Positions 24,409 through 36,900 of a stretch of DNA of 64,000 nucleotides are shown piece after piece (the stretch's first letter is position 1; every line of letters starts with the position of its first letter). A program made the translations under genes and the position numbers. The stretch comes from Branchiostoma lanceolatum (Eukaryota > Chordata > Leptocardii > Amphioxiformes > Branchiostomatidae). The stretch is taken from assembly GCF_035083965.1 (NCBI RefSeq), contig NC_089735.1, positions 10,070,001 to 10,134,000 on the forward strand. Direction: 5' to 3'. The notes under the pieces are model-generated. The model was not told the DNA's origin. It saw only the letters and a list, made by a program, of their open reading frames with translations, and did not search any database.

Positions 24409-26480
24409 TGTGTGTGCACCCGGTCGTGTGAGTAGTCTTTCTACCAATTCCTCAACTACCTTGCTCTAAAAATCTTATCTACACAATCTTTTTGGCCTCA
24501 GACGCCCACTTAATAACATAGCTGGAGGCTTTTCCAATTATTTAAAAATCAAAATAGATAAAGGGTCATTTACTTGTTGCCGTCATGTTTTTGCTTGCAT
24601 TTTATTTAGTTTACTAGTTCTGTTTTATGGCTTAGAACAACCTGAAATATGTGTGACAATAAAGCAAAAGTTTAAATTTAAACAGCGTGTGAATATATAA
24701 TTTTATACAGGGGAAGGGACCTAGGGTAGACAACGATTTCGCGCTTGACGGCAATAACTGAAAGGTATTTGTGAAATAGGGTATTAACTAAACAGGTCTT
24801 ACTGCTGCAAGTGAAAGGGGTGGTCACATAAAAGATTGCCAGACCGCATATTACCTAGTCAATGCACAACGTAAATACACAAAATGTATCAAACGCTGGT
24901 ACTTTTTCTTAGGTAGGTTTAAACATACAATATACTTCTGAACTAGCAATGTAAGTCCACATTTTCACTAGAAAGCGACCAAAATTTGATTTGTGTGATG
25001 ATGATTTGATATTTTGAATATGATGCAATTAGATTTAAAGAATTGAAAGTATGATTTAAAAGACAAACATACACAATTGGTCAATCGGTAAAACCTTTGG
25101 TCACTCAACCGACGCCTCCTCTAATGAAAGATGTTTGCTACTATCTTTAAGTTTTTTACATGTATCTAGTCATCATTTTGTCTATATTGTTTTATAATGA
25201 CGATGATACTGTTATTTCATAAGATAACATTTTATAACATACCTCTGTACTCTTTATTTCCTCCACTGTTTCGCCTCCAAGTGGCACAATCTGTAAAGAA
25301 ACATCAGTTGAAAACACGTCTTATTATCACGAATGGACACTTTTTGAAGGGAAACCCTGCTCACTCGGATGAACATCATTACGCAAACCTTAAAGAAGCC
25401 ACATCATCATTATCATCATTCGTCCGGATTTACGTCGGTGAGGTACACTGTACTACAATCTATCTAGAAATGGTTACGCTTGCCTCATCAATATTCAAAA
25501 CAACTGTATGTCCAGGTAGCAAAATGTCATATGATATGTAAATTTGTACATATAAGATTTGAATTTTACATTTAAGTCCATCAACTTTTTATCTTCATGT
25601 TATTATAATTTCACCTCCAGACAAACACACATTTATATTGTACAAAGATATCTTAAGTTACTTGGATTACTTAGATATCTACGGTTTCTTCTTATTTTGA
25701 AAGGATAGATTTTTTAAGTGGACCTTATTATGATATCATTTGTTGCATCATATTATTCTATGTCAGGGTCATTCCCCTGCAATCATTGAAAAAGCCAGTA
25801 GGTGACATGTTTATCCTGGCGAACTAGATAAACTAAACTGAACGGAAAGTTCCCCTTAAGCTATAATCATTACGCACGCGTAAGCACACGGGACATTTTT
25901 CTAAAGGGTTTGGCCTTGGTAAAAGGGGCGTTCATAACGAAGTTCGTGTGTTGTTTACTTGAAGTATACTTAGAAAACACAACAAATCTTTCCCCGTACC
26001 ACAAGTTCTTTGTTATTAGTCTGTATGCGACAACTATTCATGTACAGCAAACCTAACTATTCTTAAATTTCAAACGGTACTAAGAAGGAAGAAGTGTCCA
26101 CAATCTAGATTTAGGACTCGTGTTAGCTTTTATGCATTTCATTCATTTGTAAACGACTATTTTTTATGACCTGTATATAGCCCAATGGAGTGAAAACATA
26201 CAATACAGGTCATTAATTTATATTAGAACACGGAGACTTTCAAAAGTGCTGAAACCGAGGGGACCATATTTCGTGACCTCAATTCATGACCCTTTTGCAT
26301 ACATGTAACGTTAAACGTACAGTAAAGAATGACGTGTAAACTTCACGTTAAATCCATAACGCTATTAACAGACGGACCAATGAAGACATCCCTCACCATG
26401 ATCGTGGTAATGATTGAGAAGACGGCGTCGCTGTAGGACAGCAGTCTCTCCGCCGAGCTGATGTGCTGATCCCGCGCCAT
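15741..26480 (-). CDS. TMEM175: TMEM175-type endolysosomal cation channel, paralog A
   Basis: Twenty coding exons in transcript order: 26480-26397, 25290-25243, 24166-24072, 23252-23201, 22914-22879, 22578-22495, 21928-21857, 21467-21375, 20813-20735, 20312-20235, 19921-19867, 19639-19524, 19146-19112, 18730-18686, 18549-18487, 17743-17640, 17394-17299, 16838-16775, 16379-16320, 15869-15741. They join in frame to 495 residues (human TMEM175 has about 504). Repeat 1 starts with RLLSYSDAVFSIITT (exon 1) and repeat 2 with RVYSDGVYAIIAT (exons 10-11). These are the R-x3-F/Y-S-D helices, each with the isoleucine that aligns with human pore residues Ile46 and Ile271. LLNL, FLPF and LWYLHHS blocks also match. 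Family role: K+ leak and proton conductance of lysosomes. Oddities: an acidic DDDDED insert (exon 17) absent from B and C, and a charged tail. Confidence 0.93.
15979..16233. mobile_element. TTAAGCCCC inverted-repeat element, copy 1
   Basis: Ends ttaagccccaatccactggac and gtccatagagataggtgcttta are inverted copies of each other and continue with gcggcacgttggcgac-type sequence. It sits in the last intron of TMEM175 paralog A. Confidence 0.7.
16621..16666. repeat. (ATGT)n microsatellite
   Basis: Tetranucleotide run of atgtatgt with two attcatgt interruptions, in an intron of paralog A. Confidence 0.85.
17816..18230. repeat. 31-bp minisatellite in TMEM175 paralog A
   Basis: About 13 units of tttagtaccaagaacaggac plus cagttaggccg. 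Central units are nearly identical and the edge units diverge. It occupies intron 15. Confidence 0.9.
23478..23679. mobile_element. TTAAGCCCC-family fragment
   Basis: Degenerate copy (cctattcccactggacag...cacacaaagcgtaaaaaagtg...tatgaaattc) whose right end is cut off by the adjoining GCCGGCGTCAC element. A further related fragment is at about 24955-25115. Confidence 0.5.
23680..24037. mobile_element. 358-bp MITE with GCCGGCGTCACAA ends flanked by TTAA
   Basis: TTAAGCCGGCGTCACAA at the left and TTGTGACGCCGGCTTAA at the right are perfect inverted copies. The interior is rich in cggccga and cgcccga motifs and has no transposase ORF. Intron 3 of paralog A. Confidence 0.8.
24324..24416. repeat. 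(GT)n microsatellite
   Basis: About 46 gt dinucleotides with one ta interruption, in intron 2 of paralog A. Confidence 0.97.
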
Positions 26481-27914
26481 TTTTGTTGTCCTTCGACCTT
26501 CTTGTCAGACGACAAAAGCCGGTTTGATCAAACGTTCTGTCCTGACCTTACGCTATTGGTTAAAGCGCCTCGAACCTTGGCAAGCATTTAATAGGGCAGT
26601 GGATTTAAATCATAGGGGTAAGGGCCTTCTTTTTTGACTGAAACAAACTTGTCCAACCACACTAAACACTAAGAACTGCACGGTGAGGTAGTGAGTGCAT
26701 ATAATCAGCTCAGCTGAACTATGACCCTTGACGCGCCTTTACTTTTGCTGTTGCTAACTTTAGATACCCCAACTGATTATAATATGCATATTGTGTGTGT
26801 GAAAAAAATGAACATATTGAATACAACGTTGACTTTAATCGCTTTATATTCAATCATCAGCCATTGTGTGATAAAAAAAATTAGTACTGCCTAATGTCAC
26901 ATGAAAAACTGACAAGTGAAAGTGAAGATAAAAACAACATGAACATTTTATGTGGTAAGTAAAAATAAGACAGTGTTGTGGCAAAACAATACATAACGTA
27001 AATTTCATGCTTGACCAATCGCTTTGAAAGTTCACACTATCAAATGTATTCGGAACGATCGTACAAATACATGCATGATTTCTATTTTAAAGTATTTGCT
27101 TAGATTGGAAAAAAACTAATTTTGTACAACCAAGTCGGTTACATACAACTGTTAAAAACGACCCATACACCCACCCAATTACCCATCCGATTATCCACCT
27201 ATCTTGATACTACTGTACATATGTTCGGGTATACCATGAATTTGGTCTAGGTGTAGCCTGTTATATTCTCGAAAAAATATTACCTAAGGTGTATTCCTGC
27301 GTTTGGAAGAAAAAGAACTTGAGGTAAGGGCACAGATATGTCTATTCTTTCTGTGCATCAGAAAAAAAGATAATATCGCCGGTAAAACCGCCCTTCGGCT
27401 TAACACAAAAGATTAACAGAGCCCACCATCTTAATGATAATAGATGGCATGGAGAGGACTTAGTTATCATTTAGACCTTTTCCTTGACAATTTAATGTTG
27501 CTAATCATTGCCACCATCTCTTTGCACATCTTGTGTAAGCTCTGATAGAAACAGCCATAATCATCATATCATATTTTTAAAGTCAGTGCCATACCTTCAA
27601 CGACCTATTGTCGAATTTGCTGATTGTCAGAAGCTCGGTCGCCAAATTTCAAAATCGCCAGTGATGATATTTGTTATTGTGTGACACCAGCTTTTCTAAG
27701 GATCAGTACTCACTGCTAGCCCTTATTGTTTTTAGTAATTAGGATGTTACATTTTTATTCTAAACAATAAAGTACTATCATCCGGGATTCGGCAGCCTAC
27801 TATAGTATACTACAACACGTATATTTAGTTACAGAGGTATAATAACATTGTACACATACTAAAGAGAATAAACAGAGGAACATTTTCAAAACAGTAAAAG
27901 GTTCTGTTGGGGGT
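26481..27914. other. Intergenic stretch between TMEM175 paralogs A and B
   Basis: Contains the promoter side of A (high coordinates of A) and the 3' flank of B. A minus-strand AATAAA at 27759-27754, about 156 bp past the stop of B, is a plausible poly(A) signal. A fragment of the GCCGGCGTCAC element family lies at about 27603-27697. No gene is seen. Confidence 0.5.
26543..26560 (-). promoter_or_regulatory. CCAAT-type motif upstream of TMEM175 paralog A
   Basis: Read on the minus strand, ACCAATAGCG lies about 70-80 bp before the ATG at 26480 and runs into CGTAAGGTCA. Unlike paralogs B and C, no TATA box lies 55-60 bp upstream. A functional role is inferred only. Confidence 0.3.
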
Positions 27915-30900
27915 TTACAAGGAAGTGGACTCGACTTCCACTGGGTTGTCGTACCCCTCAAGATCCTCTTTCGTTGGTCCATCCGGTTCCCCCTTGCCGC
28001 TTGAGAGTTCTTCACCAATATCACCGATTTCCGGAGATTCCTTTGGTTCACTTTTCCTCACACACCTCTGTAAAATAGTTTGTATAATTTCTGTGTGATG
28101 AATGTGACCTTTTTGTCCAATATCACTGTAATACATCCAGGAAGTCAAAATAAGAGCTAGGTGAACAAATTATTTTTAAATATTCTATGTCGAAATTAGA
28201 TCCATTTTCAAACACGCGATAGTAATTTCAAACAGCATAGAAATGTTATACATGTACCTGAGTCCAGTTACGCAGAAGTTTCAGAAGTATAAAGACCGCA
28301 ATCAAGGCAATCTGTGCCTACAAGAAGGATCAGAAATAAGATACAAATAAAAATTGTAATCTTATCTATACCACTTGATTATAGTATGATAATTGTAAGC
28401 TGTAATCCAATGATATGAATTGATTCTATTCTTCAATTTCCTGGATGACTAATATTCACAAACTTATAAAAAAGGATAGCAAAGGAAACCAATACACGAG
28501 GTGTGCACAATTTTGTGGCTTAAGTTATGCGAACGATTTCATCGCGCTAACATGTCATATGTTTGAATTCAACTGGTCATTAGCGTATACTAAATGTTGA
28601 ATATTATAACGTTTACGTTTTTAAGAAAATTTGAAATATTGTTCAAGTGAATCATACCCCGTTGATCACAGCAGAGGGTACAGGAATGGCGAAACAGACG
28701 CAGAATATCACCAAACTGCAAAACAAAAATGTGCTGTTTCACTTGCACTGACAGTTACACTGCAGGGTATAAATATTCAAAAATAATTATATATACGTAG
28801 GGATAGTTACACTGCAGGCATAAATATTTTATAATGATTATAGATATGTAGGGGCATTTACACTGCAAGGTATAAATATTTAAAAACAATTATAGATATG
28901 TAGGGACTAATTTCATCATTGATTTGAGAACCAGTAAATTTACCTGACAATGGGATAGATCAGCAAGTTCAGGTACATGAAAATACAGTCATGTATGTCG
29001 TGAGCAGACGGTCGAAGCAGCTCGGACCTAGAGATGACGGTATCAAAAGAAAAAACATAATTTTATTTCATGACGTATTGCTATCACGTTATGGAACTGC
29101 CATACAACTAGTCTCAACATACTACATTGTACACATAATCCATTGGCTATAATGGATGGAAATGATAATCTAAGGCAAATAAACACATTGTGAGGAAAAC
29201 AAAATATAATACAAAACATGAAATATCGTACTCACCAAGTAAACAGTATTACTATGAAATTGAGCTAATGAATTTTACATGTTTGCTTGCAGAATAATGG
29301 TTACATAGCGACGCCATATACATAAATAGAAAAAGATACACTCACTTCTTGCTCATAGCTGTGATCCATATTGCGAGAAGCCAAACACTAGCCATGAACA
29401 CCGTGCCACTGTTTAGTTGTACAGCTACCGATGAATTCTGGTTTCGCACCTGATGTACTCAACGATATCAAAAGCAATCAGATATTTGGCAACTTATAAA
29501 GACTTTAATTTCATGTATACCGTTTTCTCTGCTACTCGATTTTTAGTCAACAATGCTCAAGTTTAAAGACTGCAATTTTAAATGGTTAATTATAAACCTC
29601 TTGTCTATTGTATTGTTTTATAAACGTTTTTATTTTCTATCTTCACAGGATGGCATCAATACTCACCAAATGCCCGAACTCCCCAGTCAGCTTGAAGACG
29701 ATGGGGAGGTATCCAGCAAACAGAAGTGCCTGCCAAAAAGTAAAAAAAATAGTTAAACTATCGATTATCAAGACGTAAAAGACAAACGTATGACATACAT
29801 GTAACTCAAATGATATCAATTGTATCTGTATTGTCTATATTGTACAATCGAAAGTACGCAATAGTTGCAGAGTGGACGTAAAAAATGTATTTCTAATATG
29901 AGTCAAAAGTAGATCAGGAAAAACATCCACGGAACAAAAAAATAAACAAGAAAAAGACAACATATCTCACCAGCTTGTTGAAGGTCAACAACAGCGAGTT
30001 CTGGGCACGTATAAGCTGTGGATTGTGGGATAGAAAATTCAAATTCAATAGTGAAACAGCTATTACCACAGTAATTGTGGTACAAACGTAATTATTAGTG
30101 TAAAATGTAACCTAGAAATCAAAGACGAAAGAATGGTGATAATGATGATAGTAAAAACAGTTCACAATAGATGATAAAGGCAACCTTACGTAGAACATTG
30201 AGTGGTGCAGGTACCACAGGAGACCTGAGGTAGACAAATGGGTATCTTTTAGGCAAAGCCAAAACTTTTGTAAGATTTATCATTAATCTGCCACTGTAAG
30301 GTGTAATATAGCCTTTTAGTTACTGTCAGGTGGTTCCAACTATACGACACGTGATACTGACTGCACTGTCCTTGGTACTGAATCCACCGTCCCTTGTACT
30401 GAATGTACTGCCCTTGGTACTGAATCCACCGTCCTTTGTACTGAATGCACTGCCCTTGGTACTGAATGCACCGTCCTTGGCACTGAATACGCTGCCTATA
30501 TGGTACTGACTACACTGTCCTTCTTACTGATGACAATGCACTTGCACCTGACTACGCCGTTCTTGATTGTGACTACGCTATCTTTGATACTAACTGCGCT
30601 ATCCTTTATACTGAATAAACTTTCCTTGATATCGACAACACCGTCTACAGAATACTGGCTATTTCGTCTTTAACCCTATCCAGACTGGGCTTTTTTGGTA
30701 TATCTGGGACTGGGGGGGGGCTGATTCGGCCCCCCCCTCATAATTTCCGAACGGTATGATGTATCTTCACCAAATTTGCAGGGAGTGATATTCACATCAA
30801 GTTTAATAATTCCTGTAATTTTGGTGACGTTATGACGTAATATGACGTAATTATGACGTCATCGATGTGATTTTATTGGCTAAATAGGGAATTCCAGTAA

Positions 30901-33900
30901 TATCTAAAGGAATTAAACAAAACGGTTTGTATTTTTCATTTTAAGGTATGCAAAGGCATACAACGTCAATGGTAAGTACGTCGACGTCAAAATGACGTCA
31001 TAGAATGACGTCATGTGTTGTTAGCGATCCCTTGGGATCCGCCATCTTGGATCGGCCATTTGGAAATTTTTAAAAATCCTTTTTTTCCACTTATGACCCC
31101 AAAGGACACTGAAAATAGACTAAAAACGTTAATCTAAACGTTTCTGGTAAAGAAAATGTCAGGCCTTGACGATTTTAAGGGCGAAAAAGCCTGCTAATAC
31201 CTGATATAGTGATATAGTCCGCCATCTTGGATTTTGGCTTATTACGTCATCAAATTAGCATAAATTATAGATATTAAATCAGGAAAGTTACATCTAATTA
31301 CATGTTATGTTATACATGTAGGAAAACTAGTGTAGTTGTGCAAGAAAACCCGAGAAATATCATTGTTTTAAAAAAATTAATGATTTTTGCATAAAATTCT
31401 AGTCAAAAACCCGTTGCCATGGCAACTTGAAAAAATGATAAACTTAAAACATTATTATAAAATTGTTGCCAACAAAATTTTAGGAAAAGTCACCAAGTTT
31501 GGTTGTCCTAGCATACATCGTTCGGCAGAAATACGATATCAAAGTTGGCGCGGGCACTTTTAGCCCCCCCCCAGTCTGGATAGGGTTAAAACTGCTTCAC
31601 TGTCTATGTGGTACTGACTGAACTGTATTTGGTAAGTACCTTAACACTGTCCTTTATACCGCGACAATGACTTTGGTACTGAAGACACTGTCCTATATAT
31701 TGCGGCACTGTCTGTATGGCAATGACTGTCCTTGGTATTGACCACGCAGTTTTTGGTAATGCTTACCTGCCAATATGGTAATGACTACACTGTCGTTGGT
31801 ACTGATTTAAATGTCCTTGGTATTAACTACGCTCTCCTTGGCATTGACTACACAATAAAGAAATAAAACGCAGTTCTTGCACTGTTCCACGATGTCGACA
31901 TCAAAAGTTTGTGTACAAAGTAGATAAATAGTAACAAGGTGTCGTCTGGTACGTAGTACAAGTACTTACAAATTGTCACGAAGGTTCCAGCATAAGACAA
32001 GAAGACGTCGGCATCGCGGGCAAGAGTCTCTGCCAAAGTTCCATGGATGTCTAAAAGCCCAGTGGCCGGAACATTGTTTACACTGGAAGATAAAGAAATA
32101 TAGGAAAATCTTAAAAGCAACTAGTTGAAAAAACAGCTTTGAACCCATGTTTTCTGCCAACATTTCGAATAAATCTGTGTCTTGAATCTTAACCACAGAT
32201 GTATGTATACACTGCAAGCTCCTGTATCGAACTTTAGGTGTTCTATTAATATCTATGTATACTAAGTATTATATGATTAAAAACCTGCTTTTGTACGTAC
32301 CAGATGTCTAGGATGATGAGGGTAGCTACGATGGCGTAAACACCGTCACTGTAAGCTGAACCGAATCAAGACAAACATTGTTTTCACCAAAGCAAGGTAC
32401 AAAAACGTTCTGAACTGAATAAAGAAGAGGATTGCCGATACAAAAAATAAACGGATCCGATAAAACGTTTTTAACTTAACGTCCACCGTTAGGCATCAAG
32501 CCCCTATCTCACTGGAACTGCGGCACGTTGGTGGCCTCGCTGCGTCCAAAATTTGATTTATGTTACCCTTGACTTTATGATACGAACATCATGCAAAAAA
32601 CGTAGAAGTATGACCAAAAAGACAACAAAATACACAAAGCCTAAAATGATCGTTTTTCATCGATGAAATTCGTTGTCAAATCGCCCGGCCACAGCGAGGT
32701 CGCCAACGTGTCGGGGGTCCAGTGAGATAGGGGCTTTAGGTAACCATAGTCAAAGCTGTAAAGGCTAATATCAATTTGGATTTGCAATGGCCAATGTTGC
32801 CTGAAGGAAGCCATATGTTCGATGTAGTCTTTATACTGTAGATATGACAACGGTAGGAGTCACGAAAGTGTCGTTGATGCGCTTTATGTTATGATAAGGA
32901 AATTGATAGAAAATCAGGTGATATTTACCATTTGTCCTGACAACATCCGACGTCTCCGAATAAAGACGGGACAGCTTTAGTAGCTTAGTACCGGATTTTA
33001 CGTTACCTGTTAAAACAGAGGATGAGCTGACATGAATATTAAAGACACAACTTATCGTATTTACCAACGTTAAACTCGGTGACGTGTCTCCAACGCTTGA
33101 TCTATGACTATGACAGTCTATTGAACTGGATGTACATTAGATAGTAAAAATATCACCTCACTAAAAAATCAGTACAACTTCATTTGAATGATCAGATTAA
33201 AAGTTCAAACGGTCACGAGTGTTCCTTCTATGGTAGAGTAGGAAATTTGGAACTAAACGTCAACATTAAGTAACGTTAACTTAAGAAACACACCTTCAAT
33301 GCAGCGGTGTTTCTCATTCGATTCTTAGGTTTTTCATAGTGCTTTGCATGTTTTACATAGTATTTTTACGTTTTCAAGTAGTGCCTTGTGCATTTCTTAA
33401 ATAAAATCTGAACTGTTTTCATAAAAGTCGTACGAATGCCTAGGCACCCCTGTTACTACAAATGAAACCAAACCAAACTGCTTACCCCTAGAACATTGTA
33501 CAATTGCGTCCCCAACTGTGTAAAGTACCGGTTTCAGTACTGCCAGGACAAGAAGTGCCCAAGCCTGAAAAAAATTAAGTAAAAATATCTATATCTTAGA
33601 AAGTATAGTATAAACGGTAGTAAGATCCCATACATTGATATACACACTAAATACTTTGTGATGGCAATTTTATTACCTCAACGGAATAATCAAAATAACC
33701 ATCAATTATTTTACCATTTTGCCAACAGAATGAAAATCATATAATCTGAAAGGCTAGCCAGGTTTTTTACTATTTGATCATAATTATACTTACGACTTCG
33801 ACGGATCCGTAACTGACAGGAATAGCGATGAGATAAATGATGGGTCGGATCATCACCCTGATGGTAGCTCTGGTCCGTAGTGATTTCTGCACATCAAAAA

Positions 33901-36900
33901 ATGTTTTAACAAGTAAAAAAAAGCCTTGTCTCTGCCATTGGTAATTCAATTTTTGTGTTCAAGAAGTCGACTACGTCGCCATCAGTTGCTCTAAAATATA
34001 TTCATTATCATTTTAATTATCGATTATTAAGTTAATCATCGGTGGATGCTATCGAAGGGGACGAAACATATACACTACTATTAGATAGTTGACCGTACAC
34101 AATTCTCTTTACCATACTATGACATTAGATGAAAACTTTGCGTAATGATTGCTAGTATTCAATGGGATGACTTTAACTTTATTTGGATCCATCCACAATT
34201 AGCTTGACATTTCTAGGATGTGATCCTTTACATGTAATAGTTATATTTTCCTGCATTTTGCATGCATAAAGCTGATTTAAAATCCTATGTGTTGGACTGA
34301 CCATTTTCTCTGTCCCTTGTTGGGCCAACTCTTTTTTCAGCAGGTTTGGCCTGGAAGAAGCATGCCACAAGATTGCCAGCTAAATACATGGAGAAAAAAT
34401 AACCAGTATACAATATTATACATCATTGTTACGTTATACTTTATGTTCTGTTTCTATATTAATATGGCCTAAGAAGTTGCTGCTACGCTATTTGAACAAT
34501 GGATTTTGACGTATGCCATCTTTTTAGATAAAGATGGCCATTTCGGTAGAATCAAGGCAATGGAAGGCACATAACCGTATTAAGGAAACGAGGGGGTCGT
34601 AGGACGTTGACCACTTTGTCGGGCAAGTTTACAACATGTAATATCTACTAAAATAATTCCACTAGGATACAAAATTCCGCCACCCTAAAAAGATACGTCC
34701 AAACAGATCTCCAACCCAACGTTCCCCAGTATAATGCACTCCTGTATATCTATGGATCTCTCAAACCCGTTGTTTTTCAAAGTGGCAGATTTATGTTCCG
34801 CTTGTTCAACAGAATTTGATACATTCCAGTCTATAGATAAATTCAAATACATTCTAGAAGGAGACAACCCTTACTGTGTACAAATAGGTGAATATATCAA
34901 AGAATGTTTAGATCTTAGAACTAGTAGTGTAAATGATACGTTAAACTCGACATGTTGAAGTATTCATATATACTTGTACTTAGGTTAATCATTTTGTATC
35001 CCAGTGTTTGCTGTTTGCATGTATAGTTGTAGATGACCTTACGAAGGTCGCTCTACTTTTGTCGTGCCAATAAAGATTTCTATGTAACCCGGCGGATCAA
35101 TGTTAATGGAGTTTAATGTTACCATGAAGAAACCTTGAATTGCCACGCAGCCTGAGAACAGCGCAACAGCGAGTGGTTCTCTCGGATGCTCGGCGAACAT
35201 CAGAAACTGGGTGAGAAGAAAATCTTAATATCATCTGATGAGGTCATTGTACATAATGACACTTATTTAATACTTATGCATCACTTACATACAATTATTT
35301 AGTTGCACAACATTCGAATAACATACAGAGTATTACCCTTTACTAGTCCTTGTAGTATGGGGTACATAGATACATGTATGTTCAATTCGTCGAGCGTTAG
35401 CAAATTTCTTTACGCATTGAACACCTTGAGATTTTCAAAGAAACCATGTTGAAGATGATTATGTTATGGGTACCATAAACATGGAACTTACTCACCGCAT
35501 AGGGAAGGAAGGTTGCTAACATCAGAACACCCTAAGAAAACACAAAGATACAAGATACTGGGATTCTGTTCTCAGAAAGATTTGTACGTTTTCCGTACTG
35601 AACACCAGACCTAGCTCTCAATCCATTGGCTCATTAAGGTATGCTAACATTTGAATTTTTAACCTTTAGCACACTAGAGTAGCCGTTTGGCACCCGAATC
35701 TCTATTGGTTACACAGTAGAGGCAGAGGAAGACGGTTAAGAAGTTGTTGATTTTTTTGTTGTTATCTACTTCCTAATACTTAGAAATTGCACGCTCGTAT
35801 TATATCATGCAGATATAAAAGAAGATTATGAATGTTCTTTCAAGTGGATAGAAGCCTTATCAAACAAAAAGGTCGTATATATATATATGAATACATATTG
35901 GCAAGGTAAAGAACGTCCTATCCATAAATAAAACGTTATTGAAAAGACAGTGTATACATTTAAATGCATTCTCACCAAGTTGAGCAGCACAATTGTCTCA
36001 TTGACTTTCTCTATCATCCGGAATACCCTGTGGAACAGACAGGAATTATAGTTTCATAGACTTAAAGCAAAGGCAATACATTCAAAGCATATGGATGTCA
36101 CAAAACCAGCTTGTTTTTGCATCAGCTACAAAGCGTATAGACTGAAGATTTTCCTAACTTTTATATTTTTAGAGCATTGTTTACATGCTCGTATAGCGCC
36201 ACTCGTCGAAGAGCTGTCTTCAGAATTTCTTTCACCTTTTATATGGTTTCTACTCGGACCCCTTTTTTCCCTGTGGTTGTGTATCCATCTCAATGTCAAC
36301 CTAATGCATGTTTTGCTGGTTTGTTTGTCTATTTATCTCACACATATTGTAGATACAATATGATGAAAAAAGAGAAGTAAAAGCTGAAAGGCTTACACTT
36401 TGTCTTTTCCCACCTTAAACAATACAAACAGTACTTAATTGGCAAAACAAAGGTAGAGGAACTTTCGTAAGGTCTTCTGAAACTAAAGACATACAAAAGT
36501 GGGTGCAGTGTCTTCAACATTGTCATCTTTGTCGTCTGTTTGGCGTTTTTTGTCGAAGACTTGAAGGCTAAAAAAGACGTAAAAAATATGCCGTAGCCGA
36601 ACCTCTGCTTGGAGGGAAGGGCGACGGCACGTTATGTGGTAACAACGTATACTTACATGTACAAACAGATATGTTGTTCTGTGTGCTTTTATGTATAATA
36701 TAAACATACCATGCGTGCAGATCCCATGTAGAGGAGACCAGACCAAACGATAAAGCGTAGACCACCAGTTTGAACCAAATCTCTCCTATACCATCCAGCA
36801 GGTTCTGTAAAGTAGCCATCATAGTCAGGGAAGAAAGTGAGAAAAGAGCTGCATTTTAAACTTTAGATATTGAAGGATACGGGTATAGTTTAGAGGAGTT

